Shown: positions 1 to 5,399 of the stretch, one piece after another
Layout of the letters: each line of letters starts with the position of its first letter
Position numbering within the stretch: the first letter of the stretch is position 1
Source: Candidatus Aminicenantota bacterium
GTDB lineage: Bacteria > Acidobacteriota > B3-B38 > Guanabaribacteriales > B3-B38
Length of the DNA stretch: 5,399 bases
Direction of reading: 5' to 3'
NCBI GenBank assembly: GCA_029880275.1
Contig: JAOUOQ010000136.1
Location: 1 to 5,399 of the forward strand
Notes under the pieces: model-generated
What the model saw: the letters and a program-made list of their open reading frames with translations, nothing else
What the model was told of the DNA's origin: nothing
Database searches by the model: none
Program-made: the position numbers and the translations under genes

Positions 1-36
1 GATTATTAAATGGCGGGATATGTTTAGTGAGTAGGT

Positions 37-915
37 TTACCTTTTTCCCCAGAGGAGCTTATCCCTGAGTACGGCGAAGTAGTTTTTTCGGGGAGACTGG
101 ATGAGGTAGATCTTATTTTTGCCCCTCTTAATTACTACCCGGTCTTCCGGCTGCAAGGCGAAACCGACCTGTCCATCCAGGGTGAGGAAGACATCCTCAT
201 TTTTGGTCTTCAAAATTATCTCCACCTCCGCATTATCAGGTATTACTATGGCGCGATTGGAGAGACTGTGAGGGCAAATAGGAGTCAGCACCAGGGCATT
301 CATATTAGGGAAGATTATCGGTCCCCCGGCGGCTAAGTTGTAAGCGGTGGAGCCGGTAGGGGTGGAGATAATCAAGCCATCAGCCTTGAAAAGTGCCACA
401 AATTGCCTATCAACGAGAACCTCAAGGTCGATGATGCGGGCTAAGGCGCTCTTGTTAATTACCACATCGTTCAACACGGCGTGCCTGGCTATCCTTTTTC
501 CCGCCCGGTAAAGGGTAGACGACAGGGTGATGCGAGGGTCAAGGGAATAGTCTTTCTTAAAGATTCTATTCAAGGTGGGATAGAGCTCAGAAAGGCTGAC
601 TTCGGTGAGAAATCCAAGCCCTCCAAGGTTCACTCCCAGCAGGGGAATCTTCTTCTCCTTAATAAGCCGGGCAATGCTTAGAAGAGTCCCATCTCCTCCC
701 AGCACTATGATCATGTCAACCTGCCCGGGGAGCTCTTCGTCGGTGGTCTGGGAGACCGAGGCACCAAAGAGTTGGGCAGTTTTGGGATTAAGTATGGCTT
801 CAACATCCTGAGAGGAGAGCCAGTCGATCAGGTCTTGGACCATAGCTTTTACCCCTTCCTTATGGGGTTTAGCTACAATTCCTACCTTCTTTATTTCTTT
901 TTGTTGGTCGTCCAT
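37..915 (-). CDS. nadK: NAD kinase (ATP/polyphosphate-NAD kinase), complete
   Basis: This 292-residue protein phosphorylates NAD+ to NADP+ in the cytoplasm and sets the supply of NADP(H) for biosynthesis. Visible family motifs, in order, are: a start strand KKVGIVAKP (9-17); the catalytic GGDGT (73-77, with Asp75 the expected general base); NLGGLGFLTEV (96-106); VLNDVVI with the conserved Asn-Asp pair (149-150); the NAD-binding block KADGLIISTPTGSTAYN (177-193) running into AAGGPI; TPICPHSLSNR (211-221); and LDGQ (246-249). The length is normal for a bacterial NadK. The ATG at 913-915 is the only sensible start, because the conserved part begins eight residues later and no alternative start codon lies there. 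Only 12 bases separate it from the tlyA stop, and no good Shine-Dalgarno sequence precedes it (the stretch reads AAGCTTTTTCCC), so translation probably depends on ribosomes arriving from tlyA. It is the last gene visible in the operon. Confidence 0.97.
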   Translation of the reverse strand: MDDQQKEIKKVGIVAKPHKEGVKAMVQDLIDWLSSQDVEAILNPKTAQLFGASVSQTTDEELPGQVDMIIVLGGDGTLLSIARLIKEKKIPLLGVNLGGLGFLTEVSLSELYPTLNRIFKKDYSLDPRITLSSTLYRAGKRIARHAVLNDVVINKSALARIIDLEVLVDRQFVALFKADGLIISTPTGSTAYNLAAGGPIIFPNMNALVLTPICPHSLSNRAIVIPDNAEVEIILKTKNEDVFLTLDGQVGFALQPEDRVVIKRGKNKIYLIQSPRKNYFAVLRDKLLWGKR

Positions 916-927
916 GGGAAAAAGCTT

Positions 928-1695
928 TCAGGAATCCGTTTCAGAAGAAAAGGGGCAATTGGTGAGATAGATGAAGAATTCCTTATTTCCTTCCTGTCCT
1001 AGAATGGGTGATTCTATTATCCCGTTAACGAACAGGTTCTGCCCACGGGCAAAGGCAGCTATCTCCTCAATGACTCTTTGGTGCTTCTGCGGGTCCTTGA
1101 CTACCCCCTTTTTGCCTACTTCCCCTTTGCCCACCTCAAATTGGGGTTTTATAAGACAGAGCATCTCCCCTGGTTGGTTGAGCAGAGAGAGAACTGCCGG
1201 GATAACTTTCTTTAAGGAAATGAAGGAGACATCTATGGTTACCAAGTCGACCTTTTCGGGAAGTGTGTCCTCTTTAATATAGCGTACATTTTGACGCTCT
1301 ATGGGAACCACTCGCTGATCGGTGCGGAGCTTCCAGGCCAGTTGCCCGTAGCCGACATCCAGGGCATAGACCCGCCTCGCTCCTCGCTGAAGCAAGCAGT
1401 CGGTGAAACCCCCGGTGGATGCTCCCACATCAAGGGCGATTTTCCCTTCAACTTTTATAGAAAACCTTTTTAGGGCTTCCTCCAGCTTCTCACCACCGCG
1501 GCTGACAAAAGGCGAGACTTTACCCTTGATGGTTATATCCGAAGCTTCGTCTATCATAGCCGAGGGTTTGTCAATCCGCCTGCTGTTGACGAGCACGCTT
1601 CCCGCCATAATCAGCGCCCGGGCTTTCTCCCTGCTTTGTACCAGCTCCTTTTTCACCATCAATCGGTCCAATCTCTCCTTCGTCTTGGCTTCCAT
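928..1695 (-). CDS. tlyA: TlyA-family S4-domain rRNA 2'-O-methyltransferase (hemolysin A-like)
   Basis: This 255-residue protein belongs to the TlyA family. Characterised members 2'-O-methylate cytidines of 16S (and in some species 23S) rRNA using S-adenosylmethionine; methylation makes ribosomes sensitive to capreomycin. The old name 'hemolysin' comes from heterologous phenotypes. An S4 RNA-binding domain covers about residues 7-60 (RLDRLMVKKELVQSREKA, then the AGSVLVN turn). The inter-domain linker and start of the FtsJ/RrmJ-like fold is PFVSRGGEKL (62-71), followed by SAM motif I LDVGASTGGFTDC (88-100), DVGYGQLAW (113-121), IDVSFISL (154-161) and IKPQFEVGKGEVG (182-194). The proposed K-D-K-E catalytic tetrad is complete: Lys70, Asp155, Lys183 and Glu239, one residue offset from my recollection of the Mycobacterium tuberculosis tetrad (K69, D154, K182, E238). 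The start ATG overlaps the dxs stop by one base (TAATG), which points to stop-restart coupling with dxs. Confidence 0.95.
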   Translation of the reverse strand: MEAKTKERLDRLMVKKELVQSREKARALIMAGSVLVNSRRIDKPSAMIDEASDITIKGKVSPFVSRGGEKLEEALKRFSIKVEGKIALDVGASTGGFTDCLLQRGARRVYALDVGYGQLAWKLRTDQRVVPIERQNVRYIKEDTLPEKVDLVTIDVSFISLKKVIPAVLSLLNQPGEMLCLIKPQFEVGKGEVGKKGVVKDPQKHQRVIEEIAAFARGQNLFVNGIIESPILGQEGNKEFFIYLTNCPFSSETDS

Positions 1696-3599
1696 TAATT
1701 GGCTACTTTCTTCACCTTCAGCTGTTCTGCCAGAAGCTTTTTTATTTGCAGGTATATACTATTCTCATCCAAACCATATTTGCTCAATAAAAGGGTAGTA
1801 TCCCCATGGGGGACGATTTCATCGGGAATACCGATGCGGTGAACCATCACTCTGTTTAATCCCTTTTCCTCCAGAAGCTCCAGCACCGCGCTGCCAAAAC
1901 CACCCTTCAAAGAGTTTTCCTCCACGGTGACCAACCGGGGAATGCTCGAGGCTAATCTCACGATGAGCTCCTCATCCAGCGGTTTGACAAATCGAGCATT
2001 GACCACAGTAGCCTCAATTCCATCCTCTGACAGTCTCTCTGCCGCCTGCACTGAGGGGTGAACCATCCTTCCGATAGCCAGAATGGCCACATCTTCTCCC
2101 TCCCTCAGCACCTCTGCTTTGCCGATGGGAAGGGTTTTAAGATTTCTGTCCAGCTTGACTCCAAGGCCTTTGGCTCGGGGATATCGCACCGCTACCGGGT
2201 GAGGCGTCTCAATAGCGGTTTTGAGCATGTGGCGGAGTTCGTTTTCGTCTTTGGGAGCCATAATAATAATATGAGGCATTGAGCGGAGGTAAGATAGGTC
2301 ATAGAGCCCGTGGTGGGTGGGACCATCGGCGCCGACAACTCCCGCTCGATCTAAGGCAATGCTTATAGGGAGGTCCATAAGGCAGACATCATGCAATAGC
2401 TGATCGTAAGCTCTCTGGAGGAAAGTCGAATAGATGGCGGCCACGGGTTTTAAGCCCTGGGTGGCTAAGCCTGCGCAAAAGGTGATGCCGTGCTGCTCGG
2501 CAATTCCGACATCAAATAAGCGGCTGGGAAATTCCTTTGCAAAGGCACTAAGCCCGGTGCCCTCCGGCATGGCAGCGGTTATGCAAACAATCTTTTCATC
2601 CTTGCGTGCTAACTCTATCATAGTATCGGCAAACACCGAGGTGTAAGAAGGAGGTGAGCCCTCCTTCTCAATAAACTCACCGTTGTCGATATCGAAGGGG
2701 GGAGAGCCGTGAAAGAGAGTGGGGTTGGCTTCTGCCGGACGATAGCCCTTTCCTTTTCTGGTCACTACATGAATCAAGCAGGGGTACTCCATTTGCTCAG
2801 CTTGCTCAAAGGTGCGGATCAGAGCGGCTATATTATGTCCCCGCACTGGACCGATGTAACGGAAGCCAAGCTCCTCAAAGAGCATTCCCGGGACGAACAC
2901 CCTCCTGATAGATTCCTCGAGAGTTCTGGCGAACCTTATCATCTGCGAGCCAATACCAGGTATAGCGGTCAAAATGGTCTCCACATCCCGCTTCAAGCGG
3001 TTGTATGCCTGCCCCTGAATGATCTGGCTAAGGTAACCGGAGATCGCTCCTACCGGGGGGGAAATGGACATCTCATTATCGTTGAGGATGACCATCAGCT
3101 TCCGTTTCAGGTATCCCGCCTGGTTAAGACCCTCAAAAGCCAGCCCTGCGGTTAAAGCCCCATCCCCTATGACCGCCACCACATTATAGTCATCATGGTT
3201 GTGATCTCTGGCGACCGCCATCCCCAGAGCGGCAGATATAGAGGTACTGCTGTGCCCGGTGTTGAAGTGGTCGTATTCGCTCTCTTCACGCCGGGGAAAT
3301 CCGCTGATTCCTCCATACCTGCGAAGGGTGTGAAAATCATCCCTCCTACCAGTGATAATCTTATGAGTGTAGGTTTGATGCCCGACATCCCAGATAACCT
3401 TATCACGGGAGAAATCAAAGACATAGTGAAGGGCGATGGTGAGCTCCACCACTCCTAAATTGGAAGCCAAATGTCCTCCCTTTTTAGAGACTACCCTGAT
3501 AATCAAATCTCTGACCTCCTTGGCTAACTGGGTAAGCTGCTTCGGTGAGAGCCTTCTGAGGTCAGCAGGGGAATTAATACTTGAAAGGAGCTTATCCAT
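1695..3599 (-). CDS. dxs: 1-deoxy-D-xylulose-5-phosphate synthase, complete
   Basis: This 634-residue cytoplasmic enzyme condenses pyruvate and glyceraldehyde 3-phosphate to 1-deoxy-D-xylulose 5-phosphate. It is thiamine-diphosphate dependent and is the first, often flux-controlling step of the MEP pathway; the product also feeds thiamine and pyridoxal synthesis. Landmarks in order: N-terminal LLSSINSPADLRRLS (4-18); GGHLASNLGVVELTIALH (41-58, His43); WDVGHQTYTHKIITGR (70-85, His74); the ThDP/Mg motif from GDGALTAG (145-152) to NDN (173-175); FEELGFRYIGPVRGHN (241-256); the pyrimidine-domain catalytic Glu368 in FDVGIAEQH (362-370); STFLQRAYDQ (391-400); DRAGVVGADGPTHHG (417-431); and YPR (473-475). 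The C-terminal transketolase domain runs to the end. Length is typical. The ATG fits the conserved N-terminus and has AAGGAG at 3611-3616, 11 bases upstream. It follows ispA after an 89-base gap and overlaps the tlyA start. No frameshift or missing catalytic residue is seen. Confidence 0.98.
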   Translation of the reverse strand: MDKLLSSINSPADLRRLSPKQLTQLAKEVRDLIIRVVSKKGGHLASNLGVVELTIALHYVFDFSRDKVIWDVGHQTYTHKIITGRRDDFHTLRRYGGISGFPRREESEYDHFNTGHSSTSISAALGMAVARDHNHDDYNVVAVIGDGALTAGLAFEGLNQAGYLKRKLMVILNDNEMSISPPVGAISGYLSQIIQGQAYNRLKRDVETILTAIPGIGSQMIRFARTLEESIRRVFVPGMLFEELGFRYIGPVRGHNIAALIRTFEQAEQMEYPCLIHVVTRKGKGYRPAEANPTLFHGSPPFDIDNGEFIEKEGSPPSYTSVFADTMIELARKDEKIVCITAAMPEGTGLSAFAKEFPSRLFDVGIAEQHGITFCAGLATQGLKPVAAIYSTFLQRAYDQLLHDVCLMDLPISIALDRAGVVGADGPTHHGLYDLSYLRSMPHIIIMAPKDENELRHMLKTAIETPHPVAVRYPRAKGLGVKLDRNLKTLPIGKAEVLREGEDVAILAIGRMVHPSVQAAERLSEDGIEATVVNARFVKPLDEELIVRLASSIPRLVTVEENSLKGGFGSAVLELLEEKGLNRVMVHRIGIPDEIVPHGDTTLLLSKYGLDENSIYLQIKKLLAEQLKVKKVAN

Positions 3600-3603
3600 A
3601 ACT

Positions 3604-3648
3604 CTAATATCTCCTTTCTCCCTTAATAAGACATCTTTTCTTTATCAT
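3604..3648 (-). other. Possible 14-codon reading frame just upstream of dxs
   Basis: A minimal reading frame encodes MIKKRCLIKGERRY and stops with TAG. Its ATG (3646-3648) is preceded by GGAG at 3655-3658 with a 6-base spacer, which is a good ribosome binding geometry. Its stop is 4 bases before the dxs ATG, and its last codons contain the dxs ribosome binding site. If translated, it would deliver ribosomes straight to dxs and act as a coupling leader peptide. The peptide is basic (six Lys/Arg of 14) and resembles no family I recognise. A frame this short arises easily by chance, so it is only a candidate and could equally be plain untranslated spacer. Confidence 0.2.
3611..3616 (-). promoter_or_regulatory. 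Ribosome binding site of dxs
   Basis: On the minus strand AAGGAG lies 11 bases before the dxs ATG, within a purine-rich run GGGAGAAAGGAGA. It supports the chosen start. The GGAGA part (3610-3614) is complementary to TCTCC in the 3' arm of the upstream stem-loop, so it could in principle be sequestered; that last point is inference. Confidence 0.7.
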
Positions 3649-3658
3649 TTCACGCTCC

Positions 3659-3687
3659 GGAGAGAATTCCCGGAACCTGGTCTCTCC
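3659..3687 (-). other. Small stem-loop between ispA and dxs
   Basis: Two perfectly complementary 7-base arms, GGAGAGA (3681-3687 on the transcribed minus strand) and TCTCTCC (3659-3665), enclose a 15-base loop. The stem begins one base after the ispA stop codon. There is no T-run after it on the minus strand, so it does not look like a Rho-independent terminator. It could be a processing site or stability element, or a structure affecting dxs translation. The arms are short and the role is unknown. Confidence 0.4.
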
Positions 3688-3688
3688 T

Positions 3689-4612
3689 TTAAAGCCTCCT
3701 TTTGGTTATAAAGTGCGCTATCTGGGGCAGCATTCCTCCTTTCCGGGGAAGAAGCTCGGCGGCAGCAACTGCCTCGTGCAGCATCTCCTCCACCAACTCT
3801 TTCGACCTTTTCATACCTACTACGGCAGGGTAAGTGGCTTTGCCCCGGACAGCATCCTTTCCGGTGGTCTTTCCGGTTAATTTTTCGTCTCCTTCAACAT
3901 CAAGGATGTCGTCCACAATCTGGAATGCCAGCCCCGTGCTTCTGCCATATCGGGTGAGATGGAGCATCTCATCGGAAGAGGCATTAGCTAACAGCCCCCC
4001 AACACGCACACAGGCGGTGAGCAGGGCTCCGGTTTTAGCCGAATGGATATAGTTGAGAATCTCTACCCCTACCTGCTCCCCTTCGCTCTGGAGGTCGATT
4101 ACCTGCCCCCCGATCATCCCTCTGGTTCCTACTGCTTGCGATATCTCTCTGATTATTAGTAGCTTACGAGAAGCATCCTCATCTATGGGCGGCATGGCTG
4201 CCAGTTGATGGAAGCCCATGGTCAACAGGGCATCGCCGGCTAACAGGGCAATCGCCGGCCCGTAGACTTTGTGAGCGGTGGGTTTGCCCCGTCTGAGCTC
4301 GTCATCATCAAGAAAGGGAAGGTCGTCATGTATCAGAGAGTAGTTGTGGATAAGCTCAATGGCGCAGGCAGCCGGCAGCGCTCTCTGCTCGTCCTTCCCG
4401 AGGGCTTCGCAGGCGGCAATGGTCAAGATGGGGCGGAGCCTTTTCCCTCCGGAGAAGACGGTGTATCTGATTGCCTGATAAATAATCGGGGGATACTCAT
4501 CTCCCCCCGGGAGAATCTTCTCCAGGTAGGCATCGACCGCTCTTTTTTTCTGTTTAAGGTAATCTTCTGCTATATCCATCACGGAAAATTGCCCGAATAG
4601 AGACTGCTCCAT
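3689..4612 (-). CDS. ispA: Farnesyl/geranylgeranyl diphosphate synthase (trans-polyprenyl synthase)
   Basis: This 307-residue protein is a head-to-tail E-polyprenyl diphosphate synthase that adds isopentenyl diphosphate to dimethylallyl, geranyl and perhaps farnesyl diphosphate, supplying precursors for quinones and undecaprenyl carriers. Visible motifs are GGKRLRP (55-61), the first aspartate-rich motif DDLPFLDDDELRRG (96-109), KTG (193-195), the second aspartate-rich motif QIVDDILDVEGD (231-242), and GKDAVRGKATYPAVVG (251-266). The first motif has the two-residue insertion DDxxxxD, and an aromatic residue (Tyr91) sits five positions before it; this pattern is that of bacterial type II farnesyl diphosphate synthases, so a C15 product is favoured. 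The start is uncertain. The ATG at 4610-4612 lies 2 bases after the xseB stop, but the internal ATG at 4577-4579 (Met12, MDIAEDYLK) matches the usual family N-terminus better. Neither has a convincing Shine-Dalgarno sequence. Confidence 0.95.
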   Translation of the reverse strand: MEQSLFGQFSVMDIAEDYLKQKKRAVDAYLEKILPGGDEYPPIIYQAIRYTVFSGGKRLRPILTIAACEALGKDEQRALPAACAIELIHNYSLIHDDLPFLDDDELRRGKPTAHKVYGPAIALLAGDALLTMGFHQLAAMPPIDEDASRKLLIIREISQAVGTRGMIGGQVIDLQSEGEQVGVEILNYIHSAKTGALLTACVRVGGLLANASSDEMLHLTRYGRSTGLAFQIVDDILDVEGDEKLTGKTTGKDAVRGKATYPAVVGMKRSKELVEEMLHEAVAAAELLPRKGGMLPQIAHFITKRRL

Positions 4613-4614
4613 CT

Positions 4615-4866
4615 CTACTCGGGTGGTATTTCGGTCTCCTCCTCATACTCAAAGGGCTTTTTAATAAATTTACCCTCTGCGTTCTTCTGGAGGATTTCTA
4701 TTTTCCTTTCGGCTTCCTCAAGTTTATTATTGCAAAAGCGGGAGAGTTTTATCCCCTCTTCAAATAACTTGAGGGATTCCTCCAGACTCAGGTTACCCTT
4801 CTCAAGCTTGGTTACAACCTGTTCCAATTCTTCCAGGGCTTTTTCAAACTTTTTTTCTTCCATCAT
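4615..4866 (-). CDS. xseB: Exodeoxyribonuclease VII small subunit
   Basis: This protein of about 83 residues is the small subunit of exonuclease VII, which with XseA degrades single-stranded DNA from both ends to oligonucleotides. It shows the family's two-helix pattern: FEKALEELEQVVTKLEKGN (7-25), LSLEESLKLFEEGIKLSRFC (26-45) and NKLEEAERKIEIL (47-59), followed by an acidic tail (EYEEETEIPPE). Two adjacent ATG codons (4864-4866 and 4861-4863) are possible starts; AAGAGG at 4872-4877 lies 5 and 8 bases before them. The same frame also opens upstream at a TTG (4891-4893), which would add nine residues, but the ribosome binding site lies inside that extension, so I prefer the ATG. The start overlaps the end of xseA by 20-23 bases, suggesting coupled synthesis of the two subunits. 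The ispA start follows the TAG stop after 2 bases. Confidence 0.92.
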   Translation of the reverse strand: MMEEKKFEKALEELEQVVTKLEKGNLSLEESLKLFEEGIKLSRFCNNKLEEAERKIEILQKNAEGKFIKKPFEYEEETEIPPE

Positions 4867-5399
4867 TATAACCTCTTTTAGGTGATAGGACAATCTTTTT
4901 CACGCCACAGCTTATCTCGCCCCTCCAGAGCCTTACCGAAAGGTCCTCACCTACGCTGATCTGGGCAGCATCTTTGACAATGCTTCTATCGGCTGCTCGG
5001 TGGCAGATGCTATAGCCACGCTCTAAGATGGCTAATGGGCTTAAGCTGTGCAGCTTACCTGCCGCAGTCTCCAGGGAGTGGATAAGCTGGCGTAAATAAT
5101 GCTCAATAGCGGTGTTCAGGGAGAAGAAAAACGCACTCAGCTTCTCCCCTTTCTCTCTGATATAAGCCAGCAGGTCAATCTGTTCCAGCAAGCGTCGGTT
5201 CAGAGCACATTGATTTTTAATGGCTGTAAGCCTGGCAGCGATAGCGCTATTGAGCCTGATAATGGATTCGTCTACCCTTTGAGAGTAGCTGGTAATCATA
5301 TTGAGGGGCTGGTAGAAGCCCCGATGCCTGGCAAGAAGATTATATCTGGAACGATACGATTCCACTCGATATTTAACCGAATTGATTATCATCCATAGT
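4844..5399 (-). CDS. xseA: Exodeoxyribonuclease VII large subunit, 3' part only
   Basis: Only the last 184 or so codons are in the window; the frame stays open to the right edge, so the N-terminal OB-fold and most of the catalytic domain lie outside. The ATG at 5390-5392 is an internal methionine, not the start. The visible part is a long charged helical stretch (roughly the first 115 residues after that methionine), as in the extended coiled-coil region of XseA. It is followed by the diagnostic C-terminal motif LSPLAILERGYSIC (117-130) and a small beta-rich end (SIVKDAAQISVGEDLSVRLWRGE is the conserved type of segment, 137-159) that closes the family. Full-length XseA is usually about 400-450 residues. 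The TGA stop at 4844-4846 lies inside xseB. It forms the ssDNA exonuclease VII complex with the XseB subunit encoded next. Confidence 0.93.
   Translation of the reverse strand, partial: LWMIINSVKYRVESYRSRYNLLARHRGFYQPLNMITSYSQRVDESIIRLNSAIAARLTAIKNQCALNRRLLEQIDLLAYIREKGEKLSAFFFSLNTAIEHYLRQLIHSLETAAGKLHSLSPLAILERGYSICHRAADRSIVKDAAQISVGEDLSVRLWRGEISCGVKKIVLSPKRGYNDGRKKV
4872..4877 (-). promoter_or_regulatory. Ribosome binding site of xseB
   Basis: AAGAGG on the minus strand, inside the 3' end of xseA, lies 5 bases before the first and 8 before the second of two tandem ATG codons. It decides in favour of an ATG start over the upstream in-frame TTG. Confidence 0.6.

Larger units (their letters stand above)
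37..5399 (-). other. Candidate single operon xseA-xseB-ispA-dxs-tlyA-nadK
   Basis: All six genes run the same way. Junctions are: overlap of 20-23 bases (xseA/xseB), 2-base gap (xseB/ispA), 89-base gap (ispA/dxs), one-base overlap (dxs/tlyA) and 12-base gap (tlyA/nadK). No terminator with a T-run and no clear internal promoter was found. Promoter and transcript end are outside the window. The gene order is one I know from Firmicutes and, in similar form, Desulfobacterota; co-transcription here is inferred from spacing. Confidence 0.75.

Noticed and set aside
1..36. Further gene or terminator downstream of nadK
   Set aside because: These 36 bases contain no minus-strand ATG/GTG start with a ribosome site and no inverted repeat; the only plus-strand ATG (10-12) stops after five codons.
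1403..1798. 131-codon plus-strand frame across tlyA and the dxs end
   Set aside because: Antisense to two conserved genes and spanning their junction; a shadow frame with no recognisable domain.
2709..3155. 148-codon plus-strand open frame opposite dxs
   Set aside because: It lies wholly antisense to highly conserved dxs coding sequence, matches no family I recognise, and is the expected shadow of a codon-biased gene.
3167..3424. 85-codon minus-strand frame inside dxs in another frame
   Set aside because: It overlaps essential Dxs motifs (GDGALTAG upstream region and WDVGHQTYTHK) and shows low-complexity shadow-like content; no independent ribosome site or family.
3659..3687. Rho-independent terminator after ispA
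   Set aside because: A stem-loop is present, but the stem is short, the loop is large and no T-run follows on the transcribed strand.
3600..3688. Thiamine pyrophosphate riboswitch ahead of dxs
   Set aside because: Dxs uses thiamine diphosphate, so I looked for the THI-box. The gap is short, has no CUGAGA-type conserved segment and only one small stem, so there is no support.
4891..4893. TTG as the start of xseB
   Set aside because: It would add nine residues not typical of the family and would place the good AAGAGG ribosome site inside the coding region, ahead of two ATG codons.

Overview
The window is a compact block of bacterial housekeeping genes, all on the minus strand. In the direction of transcription (high to low coordinates) they are: xseA (3' part only), xseB, ispA, dxs, tlyA and nadK. 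Every family assignment rests on motifs visible in the translations. I see no mobile element, CRISPR array, tRNA, rRNA or integration scar. All five complete genes look intact and close to normal family length.

Layout. xseA enters from the right edge and overlaps the start of xseB by about 20 bases. xseB and ispA are 2 bases apart. ispA and dxs are separated by 89 bases (3600-3688), the only sizeable gap. The dxs stop and tlyA start share one base (TAATG). tlyA and nadK are 12 bases apart. This spacing suggests one polycistronic transcript with translational coupling at most junctions. After the nadK stop only 36 bases remain (1-36); they hold no gene start and no terminator hairpin that I can see, so the end of the operon is not visible. 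The promoter is also outside, upstream of xseA.

How the genes fit together. XseA and XseB form exonuclease VII. Dxs makes 1-deoxy-D-xylulose 5-phosphate, the entry step of the MEP isoprenoid pathway. IspA condenses the C5 end products of that pathway to farnesyl (or longer) diphosphate. TlyA is an S4-domain rRNA 2'-O-methyltransferase. NadK makes NADP+. The order xseA-xseB-ispA-dxs-tlyA-nadK is known from Clostridia and other Firmicutes (often followed by argR and recN) and, in similar form, from deltaproteobacterial/Desulfobacterota genomes. The host is therefore a bacterium using the MEP pathway, with GC near one half. I cannot assign a phylum with confidence from these proteins alone.

Nothing here looks like an undescribed multi-gene system. 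The part worth a second look is the ispA-dxs gap. It holds a small stem-loop just after the ispA stop, a possible 14-codon reading frame with its own ribosome binding site ending 4 bases before dxs, and repeated GGAGA-type purine motifs that could pair alternatively with one TCTCTCC arm. These are modest, testable regulatory hypotheses.
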